Shown: positions 17,978 through 26,800 of the stretch, in pieces | How positions within the stretch are numbered: the first letter of the stretch is position 1 | Layout: each line of letters begins with the position of its first letter | Assembly (NCBI GenBank): GCA_025059875.1 | Contig: JANXCT010000004.1 | Span: 62,001 to 126,000, forward strand | Source: Candidatus Kapaibacterium sp. | GTDB taxonomy: Bacteria; Bacteroidota; Ignavibacteria; Kapaibacteriales; HRBIN21 | Length of the DNA stretch: 64,000 nt | Direction: 5' to 3' | Notes under the pieces: generated by a model | What the model saw: the letters and a program-made list of their open reading frames with translations, nothing else | What the model was told of the DNA's origin: nothing | The model's database searches: none | Translations under genes and position numbers: made by a program

Positions 17978-18706
17978 ATGCCACAGCTACGCCTCCAGCA
18001 TTGGCTTGCTGAAGCATACGAAGTCCTCCTCCACCTCCTCGCCCCTCGCTGCTGCTGTATCTGTGGGCAGTGGACGGAGGAGATCGCCGGACTCCATCGG
18101 TTCGTTTGTCAGCCCTGTTGGGAGAACCTCCCCGTGGCACCACCGCCGGAAGAGCTGTACAATCAACTGCTGCAGAACTTCCCGAATGATGAACTAGCTC
18201 TCTCTGGAGTCGCTGCGCTCTTCGGACTACGGGAGGGCACGCTGCCAATGCGGCTCATCTACGCACTCAAGTACCACGGATGCTGGGAGCTTGGAAGGGA
18301 ATTAGGACGTGTGCTGGGAATGGTCCTCCCGAAACTCCTACCGTATCAACTGGAGGCTCTCATCCCTGTCCCGATCCACCCAGCGCGGCGCCGCGAACGC
18401 GGCTACAATCAAGCCGAAGCGATTGCCGAAGGTATCTCCGATGTAACAGGCATACCGCTGTACCGGGACGCCCTCCGACGCTGCATAGCGACAGCCTCTC
18501 AGACACAACTGACGGTTGAACAACGTCGGCAGAATGTTGCTGGGGTCTTTGCCGGAGGCACCCAGGCTGCAGTAGTACGCTCTGCCAATCTGCTGCTCGT
18601 CGATGATATCCTCACTACAGGTTCTACGCTCAATAGCTGTGCAGAGGCTCTCCTATCACTCGGAGCTCGCCGAGTATTTGCGATTGCTGTTGCAAAAGCC
18701 GCTTGA
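17978..18706 (+). CDS. comF: ComF-family phosphoribosyltransferase-like protein
   Basis: This 242-residue protein starts 6 bases after kynA. The N-terminus has a zinc-finger-like cysteine set (CCCICG ... CQPCW). A phosphoribosyltransferase fold follows, with YALKYHG, the ALIPVPIHPARRRERGYNQ segment typical of ComF, and the PRPP-loop-like LLVDDILTTGSTLNSCAEAL. ComF helps internalise single-stranded DNA during natural transformation in some bacteria; a broader role in DNA metabolism fits its position before a helicase gene. Confidence 0.88.
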   Translation: MPQLRLQHWLAEAYEVLLHLLAPRCCCICGQWTEEIAGLHRFVCQPCWENLPVAPPPEELYNQLLQNFPNDELALSGVAALFGLREGTLPMRLIYALKYHGCWELGRELGRVLGMVLPKLLPYQLEALIPVPIHPARRRERGYNQAEAIAEGISDVTGIPLYRDALRRCIATASQTQLTVEQRRQNVAGVFAGGTQAAVVRSANLLLVDDILTTGSTLNSCAEALLSLGARRVFAIAVAKAA

Positions 18707-18751
18707 GTCTGCAACCGTGGTGAAGCCAACAACGTCCCCCGTGCAAGACCG

Positions 18752-20767
18752 ATGGCGAGTGAGAAGGTAATCCGAATTCTTCGAACTCCTACTGGCCATC
18801 GCCCGTACCGGCTGCCATACGAGAAAGAGCTCAATCCTGCCCAGCTCCAGGCAGTTATGCACCAAGAGGGGGCAGCGCTGGTCATCGCAGGAGCAGGCAC
18901 CGGAAAGACACGAACGCTCGTCTACCGCGTTGCCCGGCTGGTGGAGGACGGGGTGCCGCCGGAGAGCATCCTGCTACTGACCTTCACCCGTAAGGCAGCG
19001 CGGGAGATGCTACACCGCGCTGCACGACTACTGGACGGACGCTGCGAGCGTGTCTCCGGTGGCACCTTCCACTCGTTCGCCAACGCCATCTTACGCCGCT
19101 ACGGCGATGTCCTCGGCCTGCCGTCGAACTTCACTATCCTGGACCAAACCGATGCCCAAGATGTCCTCAACCTTCTTCGCTCCGAGCTCCTCCGCGAGCA
19201 GCGCCGTGAGCGCTTCCCTCAGAAGCAGACGCTCTACGACATCCACAGCGCTGCGATCAACCGCTGCCGAAGCGTTGAGGACATCTTGCGCACAGACTAC
19301 CCGCACTTCCAGCACTTGGCTGAAGAGCTAGAACGGCTCTTCGCTGCCTACAGCCGCTACAAGCGTCAGCACGGCTTGGTAGACTACGATGACCTCCTGC
19401 TGCTCCTCATTGAGCTGCTGGAGCACCATCCTGGCATCCTGCGCCGCCTCCACGCTCAGTTCCGCTACGTCATGGTGGACGAGTACCAAGACACCAACCC
19501 CCTTCAGCACCGCATTAGCCTACTGCTTGCTGGTCCAGAGGAGAACATCCTCGCCGTCGGCGATGATACCCAGAGCATCTACTCGTTCCGCGGGGCCGAT
19601 TTCCGCAATATCCTCGAGTTCCCGAAAGCATTCCGGCAGTGCACCTACATCCGACTCGAGGAGAACTACCGTAGCACTCAGCCGATTCTCAACCTTGCGA
19701 ATGCCATCATCGCGCGCGCAGCGTACGGCTACCGCAAGCAGCTCTACAGTAGGCAGACCGACGGACCTCTACCCGCAGTGATCCGAGCCGAAGATGAGCA
19801 CCAGCAATCCCTCTTCGTCGCGCAGAAGGTCCTAGAACTACGCGAACAAGGGCTGCCGCTGTCGGAGATTGCTGTTCTGGCCCGCAGCAGCCATCTGTTC
19901 TTTGACCTAGAGCTGGAGCTGGCACGAGCGGGGATACCCTTCCGGAAATTCGGCGGGCTGAAGTTCACGGAGACGGCGCACGTCAAGGACGTGTTGGCAC
20001 TCATCCGCATCGTGGACAATATTGCTGATGTCGTGAGCTGGCACCGCGTCCTGCTGCTATTAGAAGGGGTTGGTCCTCGGACAGCTCGCCGCATCGTGGA
20101 TGCCATACGCCAGGGGCTCCTACGATGGGAAGACGCCCACTGCATGGATGCCATCCTCCCTGGCACGCCGACGGTGGCACGCACAGCCGTCCTACAGCTC
20201 TGGGAAGCCCTCCGTGGCCTCTTCCTCCGGCACGACCCTCTGCCAGAGCTGCTGCACCAGGCAGCCCTCCTCTACCGTCCGCTGCTGCAGCGCCACTATG
20301 ATGACCATCACAAGCGCTGGAAGGACATCGAAGCACTCATAGCATTGGCAGCACGCTACCAGGAGTTGCGCGATTTCCTAGCCGATATCGCCATAGAGCC
20401 GCCTACCGAAAGCGTTGCAGAGGCAAAGCCGCCAGGAAGCGACGAGGAAGCCCCGTTAACGCTCTCAACGGTTCACTCTGCCAAAGGGCTGGAGTGGAGC
20501 GCGGTCTTCATCCTCTGGATGACCGATGGATGCTTTCCCGTAACGTGGGCCTACGACTCGCTGGACGCCTACGAGGAGGAGCGCCGCCTCTTCTATGTGG
20601 CCTGCACGCGGGCAAAGCGGTACCTCTACATCCTCTACCCTACCCGCGCTCTCGACCGCGAGAGCGGCTGGGTACTCTCCAAGCCTTCCCCATTCCTTGC
20701 AGAGCTACAGGATGGCCTCGTAGAGCGCTGGATTCTCGTAACAGAGGACAGCCTCGGCAAGGGATAG
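18752..20767 (+). CDS. UvrD/PcrA-type ATP-dependent DNA helicase
   Basis: This superfamily 1A 3'-5' helicase of 671 residues carries the Q motif (LNPAQLQAV), motif I GAGTGKTRTL, Ia LTFTRKAAREM, II YVMVDEYQDTN, III AVGDDTQSIYSFRGAD, IV YIRLEENYRST, V LSTVHSAKGLEW and VI EERRLFYVACTRAKRYLY. Compared with UvrD/PcrA (about 720-750 residues) the C-terminal tail is short and no Tudor-like domain is evident. uvrC lies two genes downstream in the same run, which supports a repair role. The exact subtype (UvrD, PcrA, Rep) cannot be decided. Confidence 0.92.
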   Translation: MASEKVIRILRTPTGHRPYRLPYEKELNPAQLQAVMHQEGAALVIAGAGTGKTRTLVYRVARLVEDGVPPESILLLTFTRKAAREMLHRAARLLDGRCERVSGGTFHSFANAILRRYGDVLGLPSNFTILDQTDAQDVLNLLRSELLREQRRERFPQKQTLYDIHSAAINRCRSVEDILRTDYPHFQHLAEELERLFAAYSRYKRQHGLVDYDDLLLLLIELLEHHPGILRRLHAQFRYVMVDEYQDTNPLQHRISLLLAGPEENILAVGDDTQSIYSFRGADFRNILEFPKAFRQCTYIRLEENYRSTQPILNLANAIIARAAYGYRKQLYSRQTDGPLPAVIRAEDEHQQSLFVAQKVLELREQGLPLSEIAVLARSSHLFFDLELELARAGIPFRKFGGLKFTETAHVKDVLALIRIVDNIADVVSWHRVLLLLEGVGPRTARRIVDAIRQGLLRWEDAHCMDAILPGTPTVARTAVLQLWEALRGLFLRHDPLPELLHQAALLYRPLLQRHYDDHHKRWKDIEALIALAARYQELRDFLADIAIEPPTESVAEAKPPGSDEEAPLTLSTVHSAKGLEWSAVFILWMTDGCFPVTWAYDSLDAYEEERRLFYVACTRAKRYLYILYPTRALDRESGWVLSKPSPFLAELQDGLVERWILVTEDSLGKG

Positions 20768-20768
20768 C

Positions 20769-21494
20769 ATGGTAGCGGACCACCAGTCCTTGACGGGCAT
20801 TGTCTGGGTCACAGGCGCAAGCAGCGGCATTGGAGCAGCGATTGCTCAGCATCTGAGCTCACAAGGATACGTCGTCGCCGCTAGCGCTCGGCGTACAGAC
20901 CGACTCCAAGAGCTGGCACGTTCCAACCACTCCCTCTACGCTTTCCCATGCGACTGCGCTGACGCCGATGCTGTACGCCAGACAGTGAAGGCTTTGGAAG
21001 AGCGTTTCGGGGCTATCCACGCCTTCGTCCACTGTGCCGGGAGCGCACTCTTCAAGCCCTTCACGGACATCTCCCTGAAGGAGTTCGCCGAGCTTTTCCG
21101 CAACAACCTCTGGAGTGCCTTCGTGTGTACGCAGGCGGTACTACCTGGCATGCTTCGGCGTGGACGGGGGACCGTAGTCCTTGTAGGCTCTGTTGCTTCC
21201 TTGAAGGCGTTCCCACAGTCCTCCGTTTATGGCGGACTCAAAGCTGCTGCTGCTCACATGCTCCGGAGCCTTCGCGAGGAAGTGCGTTCACATGGGATCA
21301 AGGTCGTCAACGTCCACCTCGGTGCAACAGAGACCCCGCTGTGGCCACCCGACATGCGACATCGCTGGAGAGACCGAATGCTACAGCCCGAACACGTGGC
21401 CGAAGCCATTGGCTCCCTCCTTGCCTTGGCCTCCAATTCCCAACTGCTGCCAGAAGAGCTGGTGCTACGCCCACAGCTTGGCGATCTCCCATGA
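20769..21494 (+). CDS. Short-chain dehydrogenase/reductase (SDR)
   Basis: This classical SDR of 241 residues has the cofactor motif VTGASSGIGAAIAQHL at the N-terminus, SARR after the second strand (an NADP preference is likely), CAGS, and the catalytic serine in LVGSVASLK. The YxxxK pair is SVYGGLKAAA. The substrate is unknown. The start is 2 bases after the helicase stop, and the stop overlaps uvrC by ATGA. Confidence 0.88.
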   Translation: MVADHQSLTGIVWVTGASSGIGAAIAQHLSSQGYVVAASARRTDRLQELARSNHSLYAFPCDCADADAVRQTVKALEERFGAIHAFVHCAGSALFKPFTDISLKEFAELFRNNLWSAFVCTQAVLPGMLRRGRGTVVLVGSVASLKAFPQSSVYGGLKAAAAHMLRSLREEVRSHGIKVVNVHLGATETPLWPPDMRHRWRDRMLQPEHVAEAIGSLLALASNSQLLPEELVLRPQLGDLP

Positions 21495-23347
21495 GTCGGC
21501 AAACGGCATCCCACTTATTTGCCGAAGCCGCGGCAACTGTGGAGGCTCTACCCACCCTACCGGGTGTCTACCTCTTCCGGAATGCAGCAGGCACCGTCAT
21601 CTACGTGGGCAAGGCGAAGAACTTACGCCAGCGCGTGCGCTCGTACTTCCAGCCTAGCCGACCGACAGATGCCAAGACGCAGGCGTTGGTGCGAAACATC
21701 GCCCGAATCGAGTACATCGTCACCGACACCGAAGTGGAGGCCCTCATCTTAGAGAACACGCTCATCAAGCGCCACAAGCCGCGCTACAACATCCTACTGC
21801 GGGACGACAAATCCTACCCCTTCATCCGAGTCACGCACGAACCTTACCCTCGCATCTTCCTCACCCGCCGCCTTGTCCGTGATGGAAGCCTCTACTTCGG
21901 GCCATATACCGACGCAAAGTACGCTCGGCATCTCCTACGGACCCTGCGAGCGCTCTTCCCCATCCGAAGCTGTGACCTCCCGCTGAGTGAGGAGTCCATC
22001 CGTCGTGGCAAGTTCCGCGTCTGCCTGGACTATCACATCGGAAAATGCCTCGGCCCATGCGAGGGACTCATCTCCCAGGAGGAGTATCGCCGCTACATCC
22101 GCCAGGCGGTCGAGGTCCTGCGTGGACGTACCCGCCATCTCCAACGCGAGTTAGAGCAGCAGATGCATGCCTTGGCAGCTCAACTCCGATTTGAGGAAGC
22201 AGCACAGCTCCGGGACCGCTTGCGCATTCTCCAGGAGCACACAGACCGGCAGAAAGTCATAAGCTCAGATCCGGTTGAATACGACGTGCTCGGGATCGCT
22301 GTCCAGGATACGATAGCCTGTGCTGTCTTCCTCAGCGTTCGTGAGGGGAAGCTCATCGACAAACGGCACGTCTTCCTCCACCACACTCATGCCTACACTC
22401 TCCCTCAGCTCATCCAAGCTGCTTTAGAGCAGTGGTACTTGGAGCACCAAGAAGTCCCCGAAGAGCTCCTTCTCCCAGAGCTACCCGAGCAAGCTGAGCT
22501 GATTGGACAGTGGCTGAGCCACAAGCGTGGAGCACCCGTTCGCCTTGTAACACCTCGAGCTGGAGAGCGAGCACAGCTCATCCGGATGGCAGAGCTCAAT
22601 GCCCGAGTGCTCCTGGACGAGCACCTCCTCCAACGTGCCAAGCGAGCAGGACGTATTCCCCACCCACTCCAAGCTCTCCAACAAGACTTGCGGCTCCCTA
22701 CCCTCCCTCGACGAATCGCTTGCATTGACAACTCTCACCTGCACGGTGCCGAACCCGTCTCTGCACTGGTAGTCTTCGTAGACGGGAAGCCGCATAAGGC
22801 AGAGTACCGCCGCTTCCGCTTGGAGCAAGCTCCCGGGAACGATGATTTTGCCGCCATGCGGGAGGTCGTCAGCCGATATGCTCGCCGAATCTTGAACGGG
22901 GAAGATGCTGCTCCGGACCTTCTCCTGATCGATGGCGGCAAAGGACAGCTCTCAGCGGCTGTAGAGGCTCTCACTCAGTGCGGTCTCTATGGCCAGTTTA
23001 CCGTCTTAGCTCTGGCCAAGCGTTTGGAAGAGCTCTTCCGCCCAGGAGAGCCTGACCCAATCCTCCTTCCGAAGACCTCAGAGAGTCTGCGCCTCCTCCA
23101 GCGCATCCGCAACGAGGCCCACCGGTTTGCAGTAGAGTACCATCGCCTTCGACGTCGCAAGTACACTCTGCAAACCGAGCTGACCCAGATTCCTGGGATT
23201 GGTCCCCAAAGGGCACAGCGCTTACTAAATGCCTTCGGATCGGTGGAGAGTATACGTGCTGCTTCCCTAGAGGAGCTCAAGCGCGTTCTACCGAGCCGGT
23301 ATGCTGAAGCCGTTTACCGCTACTTCCGCCCCGAGTCCGCAAAATAG
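21491..23347 (+). CDS. uvrC: Excinuclease ABC subunit C
   Basis: UvrC makes both incisions flanking a DNA lesion in UvrABC nucleotide-excision repair. The protein is about 618 residues. It has the N-terminal GIY-YIG nuclease (LPGVYLFRNAAGTVIYVGKAKNLRQR region), a UVR motif for UvrB binding (RFEEAAQLRDRLRIL), the RNase-H-like nuclease domain (CIDNSHLHGAEPVSALVVF, LLIDGGKGQLSAA), and a C-terminal helix-hairpin-helix (IPGIGPQRAQRLLNAFGSV). ATG 21491 overlaps the SDR stop; the frame is open back to 21125, but only from 21491 does it match the family. It ends the long plus-strand run. Confidence 0.96.
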   Translation: MSRQTASHLFAEAAATVEALPTLPGVYLFRNAAGTVIYVGKAKNLRQRVRSYFQPSRPTDAKTQALVRNIARIEYIVTDTEVEALILENTLIKRHKPRYNILLRDDKSYPFIRVTHEPYPRIFLTRRLVRDGSLYFGPYTDAKYARHLLRTLRALFPIRSCDLPLSEESIRRGKFRVCLDYHIGKCLGPCEGLISQEEYRRYIRQAVEVLRGRTRHLQRELEQQMHALAAQLRFEEAAQLRDRLRILQEHTDRQKVISSDPVEYDVLGIAVQDTIACAVFLSVREGKLIDKRHVFLHHTHAYTLPQLIQAALEQWYLEHQEVPEELLLPELPEQAELIGQWLSHKRGAPVRLVTPRAGERAQLIRMAELNARVLLDEHLLQRAKRAGRIPHPLQALQQDLRLPTLPRRIACIDNSHLHGAEPVSALVVFVDGKPHKAEYRRFRLEQAPGNDDFAAMREVVSRYARRILNGEDAAPDLLLIDGGKGQLSAAVEALTQCGLYGQFTVLALAKRLEELFRPGEPDPILLPKTSESLRLLQRIRNEAHRFAVEYHRLRRRKYTLQTELTQIPGIGPQRAQRLLNAFGSVESIRAASLEELKRVLPSRYAEAVYRYFRPESAK

Positions 23348-23521
23348 TTCCATAGCCCTCCAAGCCCTTCCCTGCTTCCCCAATCTTGCGTAAAGGGCAT
23401 GGCAACAGTAGCTCGCAGTCGGCGTCGCACTTGTTGGCGTACTTTTATACCCGCAAAACGCTCGAACAACAGAATGGCACCATACATGCACTGTCCTATT
23501 TGACGCACCCAACTGGCAGAA

Positions 23522-24046
23522 ATGCGACCACATGTAGCCCGTCGGTCTCTCGCCTGGCTTTGCATCGTCGGTTGGGGATGGGTTGGTGGAATCCTCAGTG
23601 GATGCCACAGCACTGCTCGGTTTGCACACCTAGAGGCCAAGCCGAGCCAATCTGAAGCCTCCGAGAGAGAGCCGAGACTATTCGAAGAGCGTCTTTGGCG
23701 GGAGATAGAGCGGTGGTTAGGGATTCCGTATTGTCGTAGTGGCATAGGCACTGAATGCGTCGACTGCTCTGGCTTCGTACAGCAGGTCTACAAAGCTCTG
23801 GGCGTCTCTCTGCCTCGGACGAGCGCAGAACAGTCAAAGGTAGGGCAGATAGTGAGCGGCGAGCCTCTACCTGGCGATCTAGTCATTGCTGCCCACAACC
23901 TACAAGTGCGCCATATCGGCATCTACTTAGGCAATGGGAGGGTCGTTCACGCCTCCCGCAGCCGCGGAGTCGTGATAGACCCACTCTCTGTCTTCAGCTC
24001 CATTGCTCCAGATATCTCCTTTCGCCGCGTCATCGCAACAAGGTAG
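23522..24046 (+). CDS. NlpC/P60-family cell-wall peptidase, lipoprotein
   Basis: This 174-residue protein has a signal ending WVGGILSGC and a C-terminal NlpC/P60 domain. The catalytic Cys is in VDCSGFVQQVYKALG, the His in RHIGIYLGNGRVVHAS, and PGDLVIA completes the fold. Such enzymes cut peptidoglycan stem peptides between D-Glu and the diamino acid. The 174-base gap upstream holds no clear promoter apart from an A/T-rich TACTTTTATAC near 23441. A TGGCAGAA sequence directly abuts the ATG. Confidence 0.88.
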   Translation: MRPHVARRSLAWLCIVGWGWVGGILSGCHSTARFAHLEAKPSQSEASEREPRLFEERLWREIERWLGIPYCRSGIGTECVDCSGFVQQVYKALGVSLPRTSAEQSKVGQIVSGEPLPGDLVIAAHNLQVRHIGIYLGNGRVVHASRSRGVVIDPLSVFSSIAPDISFRRVIATR

Positions 24047-24098
24047 CTGAGTGCGCGCATAAACATGGCGCAGTTGTATGCCATTCGTACATCGCAAG

Positions 24099-24126
24099 TG
24101 GCAGAAACGCTGCCAACATGGCAGAA
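24099..24126 (+). promoter_or_regulatory. TGGCAG inverted and direct repeats upstream of hsp20
   Basis: TGGCAG (24099-24104) and CTGCCA (24110-24115) form a perfect 6-base inverted repeat with a 5-base spacer. TGGCAGAA then recurs at 24119-24126, exactly 20 bases (two helical turns) from the first copy. It lies about 120 bases before the hsp20 ATG. It matches neither CIRCE nor HAIR, the known heat-shock operators. An operator function is inferred. Confidence 0.35.
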
Positions 24127-24146
24127 CTACGGGCCCTGCACGAGCT

Positions 24147-24162
24147 TGGCACGAAATTTTCA
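24147..24162 (+). promoter_or_regulatory. Sigma-54-like -24/-12 sequence upstream of hsp20
   Basis: TGGCACGAAATTTTCA resembles TGGCACG-N4-TTGCA with one mismatch, but that mismatch is in the conserved GC of the -12 element. It is about 80 bases before the hsp20 start. It could also be chance. Confidence 0.2.
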
Positions 24163-24241
24163 TCTGGTCAAGCTACGGCTCCCACGAGGGAGCCAAGAAG
24201 CTGATGTGGTATGTTACATAGCCAAGCCAGGAGGTAGAGCC

Positions 24242-24691
24242 ATGACGACGCTGGTGAGGTTTGAGCCTTTCCGGGGCTTTGAGAGCATGCTGCGACGTTT
24301 CGAGGAGCTCTTCGACGACATGGTCCGCTCCTTCCCTGCTCGCTTCTTCGAGACTTCCGGCTTCTCGCCGAGAGTGGATATTGCGGAGGATGAGCAGAAC
24401 ATCTACATCTACGCTGAGCTGCCCGGGGTGCGCAAGGAGGACGTGAAAGTCAGCATCTCGGAGGACCGAGTGCTCACTGTCCAGGGCGAGAAGAAGGAGG
24501 AGAGAAAGGAGGAGGGGCGGAACTTCCTGCGGATGGAGCGCGTCTTCGGGAGCTTCTGTCGGAGCTTCGCGCTGCCAGAGAACGTCAAAGTTGACGGAGT
24601 CGACGCCAAGTTTGAGAATGGCGTCCTGACAATCACGCTCCCGAAGGTAACGCCCTCCAAGCCGAAGGAGATAGAAGTGCAGGTCCGCTAA
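24242..24691 (+). CDS. Small heat shock protein, Hsp20/alpha-crystallin family
   Basis: This 149-residue ATP-independent chaperone holds unfolding proteins for DnaK. The alpha-crystallin domain spans about 40-149, with GFSPRVDIAEDEQNIYIYAE, LPGVRKEDVKVSI, and the C-terminal GVLTITLPKV. The I-x-V-like tail (IEVQV) sits at the very end. ATG 24242 is chosen because AGGAGG lies directly upstream at good spacing; the open frame back to 24065 has no family similarity. It is followed by dnaK after a 138-base structured leader. Confidence 0.95.
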   Translation: MTTLVRFEPFRGFESMLRRFEELFDDMVRSFPARFFETSGFSPRVDIAEDEQNIYIYAELPGVRKEDVKVSISEDRVLTVQGEKKEERKEEGRNFLRMERVFGSFCRSFALPENVKVDGVDAKFENGVLTITLPKVTPSKPKEIEVQVR

Positions 24692-24718
24692 GCATGCACA
24701 GCATTCTCCTCGACAAAG

Positions 24719-24753
24719 CCGCACGGGAAGGGGATTTCCCTCCTCGCGTGCGG
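24719..24753 (+). terminator. Hairpin between hsp20 and dnaK (weak terminator or leader structure)
   Basis: CCGCACG (24719-24725) pairs with CGTGCGG (24747-24753), and GGAA/TTCC (24726-24729 / 24736-24739) pair inside it. GTCTTTGTT follows, which is a poor U-tract. It could attenuate read-through from hsp20 or shape the dnaK leader. Confidence 0.4.
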
Positions 24754-24759
24754 GTCTTT

Positions 24760-24818
24760 GTTCGCACTCTGAAATGTTGTTCGCAGAACGTTGTACAACA
24801 CAGAGCACAACACAGAGC
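24760..24818 (+). repeat. Repeat-rich dnaK leader
   Basis: Three layers of repeats sit just before dnaK. GTTCGCA occurs at 24760 and 24779 (19 bases apart). GTTGTACAAC at 24790-24799 is a perfect palindrome. The 12-mer ACAACACAGAGC is duplicated in tandem at 24795-24806 and 24807-24818. No Shine-Dalgarno sequence is visible before the dnaK ATG. Role unknown. Confidence 0.6.
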
Positions 24819-24829
24819 GTTGCACAGCC

Positions 24830-26743
24830 ATGGGACGGATTGTAGGCATTGATCTCGGAACGACGAACTCGGTCATTGCGATTATGGAGGGCGGCCAGCC
24901 GGTGGTCATCCCGAACAGTGAGGGATCTCGGTTGACCCCCTCCGTTGTTGCTTTCACTAAGACCGGCGAGCGTCTGGTAGGCGCCGCCGCTAAGCGGCAA
25001 GCGATTGTCAACCCCAAGAACACCATCTACTCCATCAAGCGCTTCATGGGGCGGCGTCCGGAGGAAGTGAAGGAAGAAATGCTCATGGTCCCCTACAAGG
25101 TCGTGCCTTCTCCCGATGGCAACGCCGTCCGCGTCGAGATAGAGGGGCGACTCTACGCTCCAGAAGAGATTTCTGCGATGATTCTGCAGAAGCTGAAGAC
25201 CGATGCCGAAGCTTACTTGGGAGAGAAGATCACCGATGCCGTCATCACGGTGCCAGCATACTTCAACGATGCCCAGCGACAGGCAACGAAGACCGCTGGG
25301 GAGATTGCCGGGCTCAACGTGCGTCGTATCATCAACGAGCCAACAGCCGCTGCGTTGGCCTACGGCCTCGACAAGCGTGGGCGCACGATGACGGTAGCAG
25401 TCTACGACTTAGGAGGCGGTACGTTCGACATCTCCATCCTGGAGATCGGCGAAGGTGTCTTCGAGGTCAAAGCCACTAGCGGAGATACCCACCTCGGCGG
25501 GGATAATTTCGACCAGCGGCTCGTGGACTACATCGCCGACGAGTTCCTGAAGCAGGAAGGCGTCGATCTCCGCAAAGACCCAATGGCGCTCCAGCGCCTC
25601 CGGGAAGCTGCCGAGAAGGCCAAAATCGAACTCTCCCAGCTCCTGCAGACGGAGATCAACCTGCCTTTCATCACTGCGACCTCTGAGGGACCGAAGCACC
25701 TCCAGATGACGATCACGCGGGCCAAGTTCGAGAGCCTCTGCGAAGACCTCTTCCAGAAGACGTTGGAACCCTGCCGCAAGGCCTTGGAAGCGGCCAAGCT
25801 GGCCCCACATCAGATCGACGAGGTCATCCTCGTCGGGGGTTCTACCCGCATTCCTCGTATCCAGCAGTTGGTGCGCGAGTTCTTCGGCAAGGAACCCAAC
25901 AAAGGCGTCAATCCTGACGAAGTCGTGGCCGTCGGGGCTGCGATCCAAGCGGCTGTGCTAGCCGGAGAGGTCCGCGACGTCCTTCTGCTGGACGTCACAC
26001 CGCTCTCGCTTGGGGTAGAAACACTCGGCGGCGTTATGACGGTACTGATCCCAGCAAACACTACGATCCCAACACGCAAGACCGAGATCTTCACAACGGC
26101 CACGGACAACCAGACATCGGTGGAAATCCATGTCCTGCAGGGCGAGCGTCCGCTGGCGAAGGACAACCGCTCCTTAGGTCGCTTCCACCTGGATGGAATT
26201 CCACCAGCACCGCGCGGCGTACCGCAGATCGAGGTCACTTTCGACATTGATGCCAACGGCATCCTCACTGTCACTGCTCGCGACAGGGCAACGAACAAAG
26301 AGCAGAGCATCCGAATCACTGGTGCCAGCACGCTGAGCAAGGAAGAAATCGAGCGAATGAAGCGAGAGGCCCAAGAGCATGCTGAGGAGGACCGGCGACG
26401 TCGAGAGGAGATCGAACTACGAAACCAGGCTGATGCCTTGGTCTACTCCACAGAGAAGCAGCTCCGAGAGCTGGGTGAGAAGCTCTCGCCGGCCGACCGA
26501 GGACGGATCGAGCAAGCAAAGGAGCGCCTCCAGACAGCCCTAAAGAACAATGCGCCAGTCACAGAGCTTCGGGCCGCGATGGACGAGCTCAATCGAGCGT
26601 GGAATGAGGTCTCTGTACGACTCTACCAGCAGGCCCCTACTACGACCTCGAGCTCAGGGGATGGCGGGAGCTCTGCCAGTGGTAGGGGCGATGGACGTGT
26701 AGAGGAAGCTGACTATCGGGTGGTCGACGACGACAAGCGGTGA
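24830..26743 (+). CDS. dnaK: Molecular chaperone DnaK (Hsp70)
   Basis: This 637-residue ATP-driven chaperone works with DnaJ and GrpE, which are not in the window. Its nucleotide-binding domain starts [20 protein letters not shown] and includes [15 protein letters not shown] and [15 protein letters not shown]. The linker [16 protein letters not shown] leads into the substrate-binding domain. A helical lid and a Gly/Ser-rich stretch precede the acidic tail ([12 protein letters not shown]), the usual DnaK ending (EEVDDD-like). The start is ATG 24830; 13 extra codons upstream have no counterpart in the family. A strong terminator lies 23 bases after the stop. Confidence 0.97.
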   Translation: MGRIVGIDLGTTNSVIAIMEGGQPVVIPNSEGSRLTPSVVAFTKTGERLVGAAAKRQAIVNPKNTIYSIKRFMGRRPEEVKEEMLMVPYKVVPSPDGNAVRVEIEGRLYAPEEISAMILQKLKTDAEAYLGEKITDAVITVPAYFNDAQRQATKTAGEIAGLNVRRIINEPTAAALAYGLDKRGRTMTVAVYDLGGGTFDISILEIGEGVFEVKATSGDTHLGGDNFDQRLVDYIADEFLKQEGVDLRKDPMALQRLREAAEKAKIELSQLLQTEINLPFITATSEGPKHLQMTITRAKFESLCEDLFQKTLEPCRKALEAAKLAPHQIDEVILVGGSTRIPRIQQLVREFFGKEPNKGVNPDEVVAVGAAIQAAVLAGEVRDVLLLDVTPLSLGVETLGGVMTVLIPANTTIPTRKTEIFTTATDNQTSVEIHVLQGERPLAKDNRSLGRFHLDGIPPAPRGVPQIEVTFDIDANGILTVTARDRATNKEQSIRITGASTLSKEEIERMKREAQEHAEEDRRRREEIELRNQADALVYSTEKQLRELGEKLSPADRGRIEQAKERLQTALKNNAPVTELRAAMDELNRAWNEVSVRLYQQAPTTTSSSGDGGSSASGRGDGRVEEADYRVVDDDKR

Positions 26744-26766
26744 GGTTCTGAAGGCGCAGTCTCACG

Positions 26767-26796
26767 GGGGCACCGACAGCAGTCGGTGCCCCTTTT
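26767..26796 (+). terminator. Intrinsic terminator of dnaK
   Basis: An 11-base perfect stem (GGGGCACCGAC / GTCGGTGCCCC) with an AGCA loop is followed by TTTT. It is oriented for the plus strand and lies just beyond the stop of the convergent upp remnant. Confidence 0.9.
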
Positions 26797-26800
26797 GCCT

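Noticed and set aside
24719-24829. CIRCE element (TTAGCACTC-N9-GAGTGCTAA) before dnaK
   Set aside because: Only a single GCACTC half-like sequence is present; the second half and the spacing are missing.
25409-25948. Long antisense open frame (179 codons) inside dnaK, and similar long antisense frames inside the Gfo/Idh, hsp20 and rpsA genes
   Set aside because: They mirror the codon pattern of well-conserved coding strands in GC-rich DNA and show no family similarity.
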